Positions 10,201 to 16,301 of a stretch of DNA of 16,942 nucleotides are shown one piece after another (within the stretch, counting starts at the first letter, position 1; each line of letters begins with the position of its first letter). The translations under genes and the position numbers were made by a program. This DNA comes from an uncultured Bacteroidota bacterium. Lineage in GTDB: Bacteria > Bacteroidota > Bacteroidia > Flavobacteriales > Flavobacteriaceae. The notes under the pieces were generated by a model, which had not been told where the DNA came from, searched no databases, and saw only the letters and a list, made by a program, of their open reading frames with translations. The DNA lies in contig CAILTC010000114.1 in the NCBI GenBank assembly GCA_903837025.1, positions 1 through 16,942 of the forward strand, written 5' to 3'.

Positions 10201-11665
10201 TTGTAATTGTCAAAACAGTGGTAGTTTGTTTGTCTGGACAGGTTGTTGTTGTATAAGTATGTGGTATCGGATAGTTAGTTGATGCTGATGGATCTATTGC
10301 GTTATAATAGGAAGAGCTTTCTAATTGACTTTGGGTAATATGCAAAATTGGTGAATTATCACCATAATCAATATCATAAACTGTTTCAATAGAATTATTA
10401 CCCCAAGCCGATATTTTAAAATCAATATTCACAGTTGGAGCGCAAAGATTTGAGGTACTTCCTGGACTTATTATTCCTCCAGAAGGATTCGTAATATTTT
10501 TTACAACATAGGTTATCGAATTACTGCAGCCATTCGTTCCCAAAGCAGAAACAACCATATTATAAGCTCCTAATTGCGTATAGGTATGTTTAATTGGAAA
10601 AACAACATTTGAGTCTGAAGTTCCATCTCCCCAATTGATAGAATAAGATGAAATACACGAAGCAGAAGCTGAGGCATTTCCAACTGATATTGTATAAGAA
10701 GGAGCTAGTGAAGAAGCATTTTTACAATTACTAAATGGTGAAAAAGCACTGTTATTATCTAGAAATGAAATATCTGGCTTTTGCAATACGCTAATAGAGT
10801 GAATAACAGCAGCAGTACTGCAACCACTAGCATCGGTAATAATTAATTTAACAGATAATGAACCTACTCCACATCCTAAAGAAGTTAATGTATGAATTGG
10901 ATTTTGATCGGTAGATGTTGTTCCATCTCCAAAATCCCAAGCATAAGTATAAGGTGCCGTTCCTTTTATAACATTGGAGGTGAATAAAATGGCACTTCCT
11001 GAACAAGTAGAACTTGTTGCGCTAGAAGTAAAATCAACAACAGGAAATGGGTCGACTGTAAACACTACAGTATTTTGGCAGCCATTTTTGGTTGTATATG
11101 TTATATTTGTAGTTCCTACAGCAACTCCTGTGACCACTCCATTGTTATCGATTTTTGCGAATGAAGGATTTGAAGACTTCCAAGAACTTGTGATTCCTGA
11201 TCCAATCAAAGTTGAAGTTGATCCTACGCAAGTATGTAAAGCTCCTGAAATTGTAGGCAAATCATTGATTGTAACTGTTGCGTTTCCTGCCTCAGTTTGT
11301 GTACCCGAAGAATCCGTTACACTCTCTAAAATATAAATAAAATTTCCTGCTACACTTGTCGGAACATAAACCGTTACACTATTACTATCAGCTGCTGTCT
11401 GAACAGTCAAATCAGATCCGCCGTTAATATTATAAGTAAATATATACGGAGCCGTTCCTCCTACTCCTGTAAAAGTAATTTGAGGTTGTGCGGCATTTAA
11501 ACAAACTGAAGTTGTACCAGTAATTGTAGCCGTTAGCGATACAATAGTCGTATTGTTGTTTTCTTCTACTTCAATAGGCAAATAAGTATTATTACTTTTT
11601 GCATTCAAAATAAAACCGGAATTTATGAACGTAAAAAGTAATATAATTTTAAAAAGGCTTTTCAT
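4292..11665 (-). CDS. Giant SprB-like cell-surface adhesin with type B T9SS C-terminal domain
   Basis: This 2457-residue protein has a signal peptide (1-22, LFKIILLFTFINSGFILNA). Ig-like domains follow at about 40-205, the second resembling BIG2 (VVTGVAVGTTNITY). Next come about six PKD domains (about 210-780) marked by WDFGDG, NWGDG, DYGDN and WDFGDG, and a Bacteroidetes PKD-like domain (about 780-875). Eighteen SprB-type repeats of about 78 residues fill 878-2279. A last PKD domain (WDFGDGG) precedes the C-terminal domain (about 2366-2457), which opens with TPNAFTPNGDGINE, as in gliding-motility type B sorting domains, and ends FVIIK. The protein should cross the outer membrane by type IX secretion and be displayed on the surface or released. 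SprB itself is a mobile gliding adhesin; whether this one moves cannot be told. The frame is open throughout. The PorP/SprF-like gene follows after 8 bases; sprC and sprD are absent, so this is a stand-alone paralogous module. Confidence 0.9.
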   Translation of the reverse strand: MKSLFKIILLFTFINSGFILNAKSNNTYLPIEVEENNNTTIVSLTATITGTTSVCLNAAQPQITFTGVGGTAPYIFTYNINGGSDLTVQTAADSNSVTVYVPTSVAGNFIYILESVTDSSGTQTEAGNATVTINDLPTISGALHTCVGSTSTLIGSGITSSWKSSNPSFAKIDNNGVVTGVAVGTTNITYTTKNGCQNTVVFTVDPFPVVDFTSSATSSTCSGSAILFTSNVIKGTAPYTYAWDFGDGTTSTDQNPIHTLTSLGCGVGSLSVKLIITDASGCSTAAVIHSISVLQKPDISFLDNNSAFSPFSNCKNASSLAPSYTISVGNASASASCISSYSINWGDGTSDSNVVFPIKHTYTQLGAYNMVVSALGTNGCSNSITYVVKNITNPSGGIISPGSTSNLCAPTVNIDFKISAWGNNSIETVYDIDYGDNSPILHITQSQLESSSYYNAIDPSASTNYPIPHTYTTTTCPDKQTTTVLTITNACNVTKGSVSNITIYIKPTASFTAPTSACLNSDVLFTNTTIAGFNNDCLRNSIYKWDFGDGSPTQSILSPTHAYSLPGNYTVSLSAEGYCGVSIITQQICIEKAIVPAFTINTTAACSPITVKTSNKTDITGSCSPPTYLWKVSYASGYCGSGAILIPNQTSQDATYNFVKPGTYSITLTTTNSCGSVVSPVQTVIVKQPPTVVINTIATNCVNTLITPSVIVNSCSSTINSGLNYLWTFNGGIPSTSTSSTPPSVSYASPGNYSIQLEVTNECGTTAVISNTFTINPIPIVQNETQSICSGSSFLLTPSAVTVGNVIPAGTTYSWGAPVVTGGITGGLPGTNQASIGGTLINTTPTNQTATYTVTPATGSCVGIPFTVIINVSSQIIISTSQTNVSCFGNSDGTATAIITGGTAPYLYSWSTNPPQNSAKASGLVVGNYTVTVTDATNCTNTQSVNISQPIALSSSISSQTNVSCFGGSNGSATVLPAGGTAPYSYSWNTTPIQTLATATGLGAGTYTVTITDSSGCSKIQSVVLTQPLTALDATSSQTNVSCFGSNTGSATVLATGGTAPYTYLWNTVPAQITATATGLLAGNYSVVITDSNGCTKTESYTISQPATGLTAAISSQTNLTCFGGNNGSATVTASGGVGTLSYLWNTIPAQTSATASGLSEGTYIVTVKDVNGCSKNVQVVITQPNAISITTTQKEVSCTGNSDGTATATPTGGTAPYLYSWNTNPVQSSATATGLSAGNYTVTVTDATNCTKTQSVIITEPTVLGASISVQTNVSCYGGSNGSATVLATGGTAPYSYSWNTIPIQTLATASGLTSGIYSVIITDTNACSTTQAVTITQPSAALDAVISAQTNVVCFGSNTGSATVLPSGGTGPYSYLWDRNPAQTTSIASGLSAGIHNVVITDGNGCTKSQSVTILSASGIISSATSTNVTCFGGNNGSATATASGGSGALSYSWDTIPVQLTASISGLSAGTYTVTIADASSCSKTEQVTISQPTAILVSETHTDINCFGDSNGSATVIASGGTPPYSYSWNTTPVQTLATATGLSAGTYNATVTDGNGCQKVQVVTISQPLASLSSLISGSNNVSCSGGNNGDATVSALGGTAPYSYSWNTVPIQTLATATGLTAGTYMVLVTDTKGCSTSSSVTITEPLGMTATTSQTNILCSGDSTGSATVLATGGIGPYVYSWNTIPPQNSDTATSLKAGLYTVTISDGNNCSINKQVTITEPNGIITSISAQTNVDCFDNSTGAATILASGGNGLLHFSWNTIPVVTTATATNLAAGNYTVTVTDANGCSKIQTVIITQPAAIAITTDLTKNVSCFGNANGSIAITITGGTPNYTFAWTKNGTPYANIEDLSNLGPGVYAVTVSDVNNCGPATASYTITEPPVLAVGLVSKTDILCFGAAAGTITVNVTGGIAPYTYAWTGPNGFVSSTQNLTAIFAGTYNLKVTDNSGCSVNLLPVTITQTPEIIITATTTPIICYGGNDASIRIAISGGISPYQITWSNLGGGVFQNNLSSGNYLITVTDALNCVKTLNVNIPDPPIFTINPVAKNVSCFGANDGSINLNIVGGIAPVKLVWNDNAVAGNVRNNLGPGSYTVTITDGKPCVITRTFIILEPQPLVLTAVVTNAFDCIDANSGAINLLVSGGSAPFTYAWSNGAITEDLSAIPAGNYLVTVVDKNGCSKQAQYSINRPPPIVVGVVTHTDFDCATKYVKQTFVAQVSGGMPPYQLAWSSGTVSGANNEMMNTNQNGTVLLSVTDKLGCPSNYSFNVKIPTLGNPSFAISSYAFSTFGIYSIKDPIQFTNTATGDFIGMSWDFGDGGISTETNPIHTFLKEGNQVVTQTVTYPLGCVYTNTITLKIDKGYELITPNAFTPNGDGINETFKPVFKGLKSIYLSIYDTWGELIYSESGDVLRGWDGKIKGKDAENGNFYYSVSAKTFYGEMVNDSNAFVIIK
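4829..9034 (-). repeat. Eighteen tandem SprB-type coding repeats
   Basis: Within the adhesin, units of about 234 bases encode the pattern (T)N(V/I)xC(F/Y)G...GSATV..GG.APY.YSW...GL.AGTYTVT(V/I)TD..GC, ending in TQP or a similar linker. Units 1-12 (plus 9034 down to 6230) are closely similar. Units 13-18 (6229 down to 4829) are more divergent but keep the same spacing and both cysteines. The repeats are in protein-coding phase with no spacer DNA, so this is not a CRISPR array. Confidence 0.92.
6230..9034 (-). repeat. Three-fold higher-order repeat of about 936 bp (four SprB units each)
   Basis: Units 1-4, 5-8 and 9-12 resemble one another position by position. The plus-strand string TTTGAATCGG recurs at 6811, 7747 and 8683, exactly 936 bases apart. 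The 26-base string beginning GTACAATTAG occurs at 7911 and 8847, also 936 apart, and CGCACTTCCG at 7811 and 8747. Unit linkers follow the same rule: units 2 and 6 both have ALDA, and units 7 and 11 have GIISS/GIITS. The third copy (units 9-12) is the most diverged, and units 9 and 10 also share sequence with each other. Confidence 0.8.
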
Positions 11666-11800
11666 AAATGAATTGTATCAGTTGGGGATTGATATTTTAT
11701 CCAAAAAAGTTGTAAACAGATTATGATTTTATAATGATTTTATCTCTTTTTGTTTAAGTAATTTTGACTACCATTGGGGTTTATAGTAGCAAATTTTCGA

Positions 11801-11826
11801 CAAATATATTTAAAAGAAGGTTTCAA
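11801..11826 (-). promoter_or_regulatory. Weak candidate promoter of the adhesin-PorP/SprF operon
   Basis: The -7 match TATATTTG (plus 11801-11808, read on the minus strand) is perfect. The only TTG nearby that could act as -33 is at 11824-11826, 15 bases away instead of about 19-22. No other TAnnTTTG match is seen between it and the adhesin start. Confidence 0.3.
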
Positions 11827-12047
11827 TCCATTGATTTTTTTGACATACAATAACTTAGTTTCAAAAATTAAACCCCTTTTTAAAATGATTTGATTAAACC
11901 AAAGTACACAATACGTTAACATCAAACACTAAGACACTAATTACGAGCATTTTAAATAAAAATATTAACAAAATATTATTTTATTATTTAAATCGGAGTA
12001 CTTTTAAAATTTGAATTTTAAAATACTAATATTTAAAATTTTTCCAT

Positions 12048-12083
12048 AAAAAAACTGCAATAGTAAGAAACTATTGCAGTTTT
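12048..12083 (-). terminator. Rho-independent terminator of the aldehyde dehydrogenase gene
   Basis: A perfect 14-bp stem pairs 12051-12064 with 12070-12083 around a 5-base loop. Read on the minus strand, the hairpin is followed by a run of seven T (plus 12048-12054). It begins about 22 bases past the stop codon of the dehydrogenase gene. Confidence 0.9.
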
Positions 12084-12105
12084 AAATTTAATTATAAACT
12101 TTAGA

Positions 12106-13686
12106 CTATAAAATATAATCGGTATTAATGAAATTAGATTCTTTGCTATTTAATAATTGTTGCAAAATTTCATTGTTATAATCATTGTCTTTAGAAGCTA
12201 CAAAAGTTCTAATAGAGAAGGATCTCAAAGCATCATGAATACTCAATGTTCCTACAGCCGAATCTTTTCTTCCTGTAAACGGAAAAACATCAGGTCCTCT
12301 CTGGCAAGAACTATTCAAGTTTACTCTTGAAACTAAATTAACCAAGGTATCAATAAGTGGCGCAATGGTTTTAATGTCTTGACCAAACAAACTCACTTGT
12401 TGTCCGTAATTAGATTCTGCCATATCATTCAACGGCTCTTGTATATTTTTGAAAGTTATAATAGGGACAACTGGTCCAAATTGCTCTTCGTGATACACAC
12501 GCATTTCTTTATTTATTGGATACAAAACAGCCGGAAAGATAAAATTATCTGTAAGTTCTCCTCCTTTTGCATTGATCACTTTTGCCCCTTTTGAAGTAGC
12601 ATCGTCAATTAATTCTTGAATATAAGCTGGCTTATCTTTTTCGGGTAACGGAGTTAAAAAAACTGATTTCTCCCAAGGATTTCCATAAACAAGCGCATCT
12701 ACTTTGGCCGTGAATCGTTTGTTAAATTCCTCAACAATAGATTCATGAACATATAAAATTTTCAATGCCGTACAACGCTGACCGTTAAAGGATAAAGATC
12801 CTGCAACACATTCTGCAATAGCCAAATCTAAATTAGCATCTGGTAAAATTATAGCCGGATTTTTTGCTTCTAATCCTAAAATTAAACGCAATCTGTTTTT
12901 ATTGGGATGCAAATCTTGCAAAGCTATTGCCGATTTACTATTTCCGATTAAAGCCAAAATAGAAACTCTTCCTGATTTCATAATCGGAGAAGCAACCTCA
13001 CGACCACGACCGTATAAAATGTTGATTACCCCTTTTGGAAAACTGCTTCTAAAAGCTTCTAATAAAGGAGAAATTAATAAAACACCATGTTTGGCCGGTT
13101 TAAAAATAACAGGATTTCCCATTATTAATGCAGGAATCAGCAAGGAAAATGTTTCGTTCAACGGATAATTGTAAGGCCCTAGACACAAAACAACTCCAAG
13201 TGGTCCTCTTCGCACCATGGCATTTATTCCTTGAACTTTGCTGAATTTTGCACTTCGAGCATTCAATTCTTTGTAACTTTCGATTGTATCGTAAATATAT
13301 TCTACGGTTCTATCAAATTCTTTCTCGGAATCTCCTAATGATTTACCAATTTCCCACATCAAAAGTTTTACCACCTCAGCGCGGGTTTCTTTCATTTGTG
13401 TTACAAAATTGTCCATGCATTTGATACGATCCACCACTTTCATAGTTGGCCACAAACCTTGACCATTATCATAAGCAGCATCGGCAGCATCTACAGCCTC
13501 CATAGATTCTTTTTCGCCCATAAAAGGAATGCTTCCCAACAAAGTAGGTGCATAATTTTCAGTAGAGGATATGGTCGAATAAACTTCTGTTGTTTTTCCT
13601 TCCCATTTTTTTAATTCGCCATCAACTAAATAAGTATCTTGAATAAGTATTTGATCAATTTGAAATTCTTGAGGTATTTTATTCAT
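12106..13686 (-). CDS. NADP-dependent (GapN-like) aldehyde dehydrogenase
   Basis: This 526-residue protein belongs to the aldehyde dehydrogenase superfamily and most resembles non-phosphorylating glyceraldehyde-3-phosphate dehydrogenase (GapN, ALDH11), which oxidises glyceraldehyde-3-phosphate to 3-phosphoglycerate with NADP. Visible motifs are GPYNYP (oxyanion Asn173), FKPAKH (Lys196, cofactor binding), ALIGNSKSA (about 244-253, where many relatives have FTGS), the nucleophile in FNGQRCTA (Cys305) and EQFGPVVP (401-408). Arg-rich MVRRGPLGV near 157-165 also fits GapN-like enzymes. An oddity is that the usual ELGGK segment reads GLEAK (271-275), so Gly271 sits where the general-base Glu is expected and Glu273 lies two residues on. 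It is cytoplasmic, with no signal peptide. It lies 57 bases downstream of the rhodanese gene, with a terminator between, and no consensus promoter was found in that gap. Exact substrate is inferred from resemblance only. Confidence 0.8.
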   Translation of the reverse strand: MNKIPQEFQIDQILIQDTYLVDGELKKWEGKTTEVYSTISSTENYAPTLLGSIPFMGEKESMEAVDAADAAYDNGQGLWPTMKVVDRIKCMDNFVTQMKETRAEVVKLLMWEIGKSLGDSEKEFDRTVEYIYDTIESYKELNARSAKFSKVQGINAMVRRGPLGVVLCLGPYNYPLNETFSLLIPALIMGNPVIFKPAKHGVLLISPLLEAFRSSFPKGVINILYGRGREVASPIMKSGRVSILALIGNSKSAIALQDLHPNKNRLRLILGLEAKNPAIILPDANLDLAIAECVAGSLSFNGQRCTALKILYVHESIVEEFNKRFTAKVDALVYGNPWEKSVFLTPLPEKDKPAYIQELIDDATSKGAKVINAKGGELTDNFIFPAVLYPINKEMRVYHEEQFGPVVPIITFKNIQEPLNDMAESNYGQQVSLFGQDIKTIAPLIDTLVNLVSRVNLNSSCQRGPDVFPFTGRKDSAVGTLSIHDALRSFSIRTFVASKDNDYNNEILQQLLNSKESNFINTDYIL

Positions 13687-13720
13687 TATAAATGTATTAT
13701 GTTTAATTTAAAATAGTAAA

Positions 13721-13743
13721 TAAAAAAGAGGCTCTTGCCTCTT
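13721..13743 (-). terminator. Terminator directly after the rhodanese gene
   Basis: Read on the minus strand, AAGAGGC-aaga-GCCTCTT (plus 13726-13743) forms a 7-bp stem with a 4-base loop, followed by T4 and AT-rich sequence. It starts at the base after the rhodanese stop codon. Because the stem is short, some read-through into the dehydrogenase gene is possible. Confidence 0.75.
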
Positions 13744-14064
13744 CTAGTTTTCTGGTGAAACTACTTCTCCGTCCCATTCAAGAAATCCACCCAGTAAATT
13801 AAAGGTATTGTCAAAACCTAAATTATTCATTGCATCACAAGCCTTTGCACTTCTGGCTCCAGAACGACAATACACATAATAATTTTTAGTTTTATCCAAT
13901 TGCTCTAATTTCTCAATAAATTCATGTCCTTCATAAATATCTAAATTTATTAAAGCATTCGGAATAATTCCTTCATTGCACTCGTCTTCTGTTCTTACGT
14001 CTAATATCACTGCGTTTTCATCCGCTGCAAGTTGAGAAACCCAATCTTCTTGTGTTAAATTCAT
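13744..14064 (-). CDS. Single-domain rhodanese-like sulfurtransferase
   Basis: The 106-residue protein is one complete rhodanese domain. AVILDVRTEDE (18-28) is the first conserved strand and CH2A-type segment, and GIIPNALINLDI (32-43) the second. YCRSGARS (65-72) carries the catalytic Cys66 in a six-residue CRSGAR loop, the form that normally handles sulfur as a persulfide. GGFLEWDG (92-99) is the usual C-terminal motif. No signal peptide is present, so it should act in the cytoplasm, probably transferring sulfane sulfur to an unknown acceptor. Size and motifs resemble GlpE/PspE-type proteins. It is divergent from the MarR operon across a 318-base gap and is followed at once by a terminator hairpin. 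The family is clear; the physiological acceptor is not. Confidence 0.9.
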   Translation of the reverse strand: MNLTQEDWVSQLAADENAVILDVRTEDECNEGIIPNALINLDIYEGHEFIEKLEQLDKTKNYYVYCRSGARSAKACDAMNNLGFDNTFNLLGGFLEWDGEVVSPEN

Positions 14065-14322
14065 GGTATGTTTTTTTGTAAAAATACAAAGTTTTTAACT
14101 AACAATCAATAGTAGATTTGTGAATTAAATAGAATCTCAATACCTTATTCGTGTTAAACCCCATAAAAAACAAAGACACAAAACACTTACATTCAATAAA
14201 TTATATTAAAATATTCTTAAATTCACACCAATACTAATGGCATTTAAAAAAGAAGCACGAATACGATTTCGAAAATCAAAATTTTATTCACTTTAAAATT
14301 TTTAACAAAAAAATAACTAACA

Positions 14323-14356
14323 TTTGTATATACAATTAAAATTATTGCTACATTTG
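14323..14356 (+). promoter_or_regulatory. Promoter of the MarR-nitroreductase-YceI operon
   Basis: TTTG (14323-14326) and TACATTTG (14349-14356) match the Bacteroidetes -33 and -7 elements, with 22 bases between. The -7 is a perfect TAnnTTTG. The expected transcript start is near 14360-14363, about 20 bases before the MarR ATG. Confidence 0.7.
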
Positions 14357-14382
14357 TACCAACAAATTACATATATACAAAT
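14324..14382. promoter_or_regulatory. Probable MarR operator sites
   Basis: Site A, TTGTATATACAA (14324-14335), is a perfect 12-base palindrome overlapping the -33. Site B, ATTTGT-acca-ACAAAT (14352-14367), is a perfect 6+6 inverted repeat overlapping the -7. A third related half-site, TATACAAAT (14374-14382), abuts the ATG. MarR proteins commonly bind palindromes of this kind over their own promoters, so I infer autoregulation. Confidence 0.6.
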
Positions 14383-14838
14383 ATGAAAATTGAAGACGAG
14401 ATAAAAAGTACAATACCATTAGATAATTCTAAAAAAATTATCCTAAATGTGCTGTATACTCAAAATATGATTAACGACAAATTTAACGAGGTTCTAAAAC
14501 CTTACGAAATCTCTGGCGAGCAATACAACGTGCTACGAATATTGAGAGGACAAAGAGGCAATCCAGCAAATATGTGCGTTATACAAGAACGAATGCTAGC
14601 CAAAACAAGTAATACCACTCGATTAGTCGATAAATTATTATTAAAAGATTTTGTCACTAGAAAAGTTTGTCCTGAAAACCGAAGAAAAATTGAAGTCTCA
14701 ATCACTCAAAAAGGATTAAACATTTTAACCGACCTAGATCCAAAAGTAGTTGCACATGAAAATTACTTCTCAAAAAATTTGAGCGACCAAGAATTAGAAC
14801 AACTGAATATATTATTAGAAAAATTTAGAAATCAATAA
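14383..14838 (+). CDS. MarR-family winged-helix transcriptional regulator
   Basis: The 151-residue protein shows MarR architecture: an N-terminal dimerisation helix (about 17-39), ISGEQYNVLRIL (43-54), a DNA-reading helix in KTSNTTRLVDKLLLKDF (74-90), and a wing with VTRKVCPENRRKIEVSIT (91-108) followed by the QKGLNIL helix and a C-terminal dimerisation helix. There are two cysteines, Cys65 in the helix-turn-helix region and Cys96 in the wing; redox sensing is possible but unproven. Genes of this family usually repress an adjacent detoxification or oxidoreductase gene and themselves. That fits here: the nitroreductase gene starts 18 bases after its stop, and the promoter is overlaid by palindromes. 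The ligand cannot be deduced. Confidence 0.9.
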   Translation: MKIEDEIKSTIPLDNSKKIILNVLYTQNMINDKFNEVLKPYEISGEQYNVLRILRGQRGNPANMCVIQERMLAKTSNTTRLVDKLLLKDFVTRKVCPENRRKIEVSITQKGLNILTDLDPKVVAHENYFSKNLSDQELEQLNILLEKFRNQ

Positions 14839-14856
14839 CAAACAAAAAACAAAAAA

Positions 14857-15489
14857 ATGAGCAATTTCATTATCAATCAAAACTGGAGATATGCTACAAA
14901 GAAATTTGATGCTGCCAAAAAGATCTCAACTGAAGATTTAAACACTTTAAAAGAAGCAATTCGCTTGAGCTCTTCTTCTTATGGATTACAACTTTATAAA
15001 GTTATAATTGTTGAAAACCCTGAACTAAGAGCAAAATTACTACCTGCTTCTTATGGTCAAACACAAGTTGTAGATGCATCACACTTATTCGTTTTTGCAG
15101 CTCAAACAACAGTTGACGATTCTGACGTTGATGGTTACATCAAAAACGTTTCTCAAACAAGAGAAATCCCAGCAGAAGCATTAGCAGGTTATGCTGACTT
15201 TATGAAAGGAGCTATCAAAACAAAATCGGAAGACGCAAAAAAAATATGGAATTCAAAGCAAACTTATTTAGCATTAGCTAATTTGTTGAATGCTGCAGCA
15301 GAATTGAAAATTGACATTACTCCGATGGAAGGTTTTGATCCTGAACAATACAACGAAATTTTAGGTTTAAACAAACTTAATCTTACTGCATCAGTTATTG
15401 CACCAGTAGGATACCGTCACGACGAAGATGCGACACAACATCATAAAAAAGTTAGAAAATCAAACGAAGAATTATTTATCACCCTTTAA
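14857..15489 (+). CDS. NfsB-like FMN-dependent NAD(P)H nitroreductase
   Basis: At 210 residues it is close to the length of NfsB-type nitroreductases (about 217). The N-terminal WRYATKKFD (10-18) supplies FMN-phosphate contacts typical of the family, and SSSSYGLQLYKV provides the flavin and substrate face. PMEGFDPEQYNEILGL and APVGYRHDEDATQ are the conserved C-terminal segments, with GYRHDED near the FMN phosphate. It should be a cytoplasmic homodimer that reduces quinones or nitro-compounds with NAD(P)H. It is translated from an A-rich leader 18 bases after the MarR gene and is followed by the YceI gene after 41 bases, with no terminator or promoter in either gap, so it is the middle gene of an operon. 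The natural substrate is unknown. Confidence 0.9.
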   Translation: MSNFIINQNWRYATKKFDAAKKISTEDLNTLKEAIRLSSSSYGLQLYKVIIVENPELRAKLLPASYGQTQVVDASHLFVFAAQTTVDDSDVDGYIKNVSQTREIPAEALAGYADFMKGAIKTKSEDAKKIWNSKQTYLALANLLNAAAELKIDITPMEGFDPEQYNEILGLNKLNLTASVIAPVGYRHDEDATQHHKKVRKSNEELFITL

Positions 15490-15530
15490 TTATAACAACA
15501 AACAACTTTAACAAACAAAATTCAAAAACA

Positions 15531-16100
15531 ATGAAAAATTTAAAAGCAATTGCATTAGCATTAGTAGTAGTTTTATCTACTGTATCCGTATCAGCTCAAG
15601 TAAAGAAAATTGACGCTGCAAAAAGCTCTATCAACTGGTTGGCAAAAAAAGTAACAGGACAACATAACGGAACCGTAAATCTTAAAGATGGTGTTTTAGT
15701 TTTCAATAAAGGAAAAAAATTAGTTGGTGGAACATTCAATGTTGATATGACTTCATTAACTTCAACTGATCTTACTGGAGAATACTTAGGAAAACTGAAC
15801 GGTCACTTGAAATCTGAAGATTTCTTTAACACAGCAAAATTCACAACTGCAACTTTAGTTTTCAAAAAAGTAACTGCTAAATGAACTGACGTTTACACAG
15901 TAACAGGAGATTTGACTATCAAAGGAATCACTAAACCAGTTACTTTTGATTTAGCTACAACTGCAACTACTGCAACTACAAAATTCATGGTTGACAGAAC
16001 TAAATATGACATTAAATACGGTTCTAAATCATTCTTCGAAAGCATTGGTGACAAAGCAATTGACAATGAATTCGAATTAACTGTAGCTTTGAAATTCTAA
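15531..16100 (+). pseudogene. YceI-family lipid-binding protein gene interrupted by an in-frame TGA
   Basis: The reading frame codes for a secreted YceI-like lipocalin-type protein of about 189 positions. The signal peptide is MKNLKAIALALVVVLSTVSV (1-20, cleavage near SAQ). The barrel begins with IDAAKSSINWLAKK and GTFNVDMTSL and ends with TIKGITKPVTFDL, DRTKYDIKYG and FELTVALKF. Codon 118 (15882-15884) is TGA. The first part ends there at 117 residues, and the same frame continues with unmistakable YceI sequence for 71 codons to the TAA at 16098-16100. In relatives I remember Gly at this place (KG), so a single GGA-to-TGA change would explain it. No frameshift is seen and codon use is alike on both sides, which fits a recent mutation or a base error. 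A 117-residue product would lack about a third of the barrel. It is the last gene of the MarR operon and ends at the hairpin at 16126-16156. Confidence 0.85.
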
Positions 16101-16125
16101 TTTCAATCTAAATAGTTTTTTTTAC

Positions 16126-16163
16126 AACCCCAACAAGTTTTAAATTTGTTGGGGTTTGTTTTT
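16126..16163 (+). terminator. Terminator of the MarR-nitroreductase-YceI operon
   Basis: AACCCCAACAA (16126-16136) pairs perfectly with TTGTTGGGGTT (16146-16156). Three further inner pairs, one of them G-T, close the loop. A T-rich tract follows (TGTTTTT, to 16163). It lies 26 bases past the YceI TAA. Confidence 0.9.
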
Positions 16164-16203
16164 ATAACAAAAATAAAAAAAATAGTGTTTTTTATTGATT
16201 CCT

Positions 16204-16234
16204 TTTGGATAATCAAATTTCATTTATATATTTG
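16204..16234 (+). promoter_or_regulatory. Promoter of the tryptophan operon
   Basis: TTTG (16204-16207), 19 bases, then TATATTTG (16227-16234): both elements fit the Bacteroidetes consensus at near-ideal spacing. The transcript should start near 16238-16241, only a few bases before the leader-peptide ATG at 16245. Confidence 0.75.
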
Positions 16235-16244
16235 TGAAAGATAT

Positions 16245-16301
16245 ATGAAAACAAATACAAACAATACTTGGTGGTGGAACAATTTACGTCAGTCGTCGTG
16301 A
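16245..16301 (+). CDS. trpL: Tryptophan operon leader peptide with three consecutive Trp codons
   Basis: The 18-codon frame reads MKTNTNNTWWWNNLRQSS and stops at TGA 16299-16301. TGG TGG TGG at 16269-16277 is the signature of a Trp-sensing leader peptide. It sits between a good promoter and a strong hairpin just ahead of trpE, and its stop codon lies inside the proposed antiterminator strand. It is inferred to work in cis: ribosome stalling at the Trp codons when charged tRNA-Trp is scarce would prevent termination. Trp is one of the rarest residues, so three in a row in an 18-codon frame at this place are hard to explain otherwise. Confidence 0.88.
   Translation: MKTNTNNTWWWNNLRQSS

Larger units (their letters stand above)
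11666..12105. other. Intergenic region upstream of the adhesin operon
   Basis: This 440-base AT-rich gap holds the terminator of the aldehyde dehydrogenase gene (12048-12083) and presumably the adhesin promoter. The best promoter match on the minus strand is TATATTTG (plus 11801-11808), a perfect -7 element, but the nearest TTG (11824-11826) is only 15 bases upstream, shorter than usual. If used, it gives a 5' leader of about 130 bases. A 61-codon minus-strand frame at 11740-11925 has no protein-like features and is not called. Confidence 0.45.
14065..14382. other. Divergent intergenic region between rhodanese and MarR genes
   Basis: The right third (14323-14382) carries the MarR promoter and inverted repeats, listed separately. 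For the rhodanese gene no good promoter was found: the nearest -7-like string on the minus strand is AAACTTTG (plus 14087-14094), one mismatch, with no TTG at a fitting distance. The middle part (about 14110-14320) is AT-rich with no coding frame, repeat or strong hairpin that I can see. Confidence 0.5.

Noticed and set aside
10974..11336. 120-codon open frame on the plus strand opposite the adhesin
   Set aside because: It is antisense to the Ig/PKD region of a well-supported gene, lacks a recognisable domain, and other antisense frames in the adhesin look alike.
11740..11925. 61-codon minus-strand frame upstream of the adhesin
   Set aside because: No family resemblance and no protein-like composition; it overlaps the probable promoter and leader of the adhesin gene.
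15882..15884. TGA in yceI as a selenocysteine codon
   Set aside because: The expected residue is Gly in a family without redox Sec, no convincing SECIS-like hairpin follows immediately, and Bacteroidetes of this type rarely use selenocysteine. A nonsense mutation or base error is simpler.
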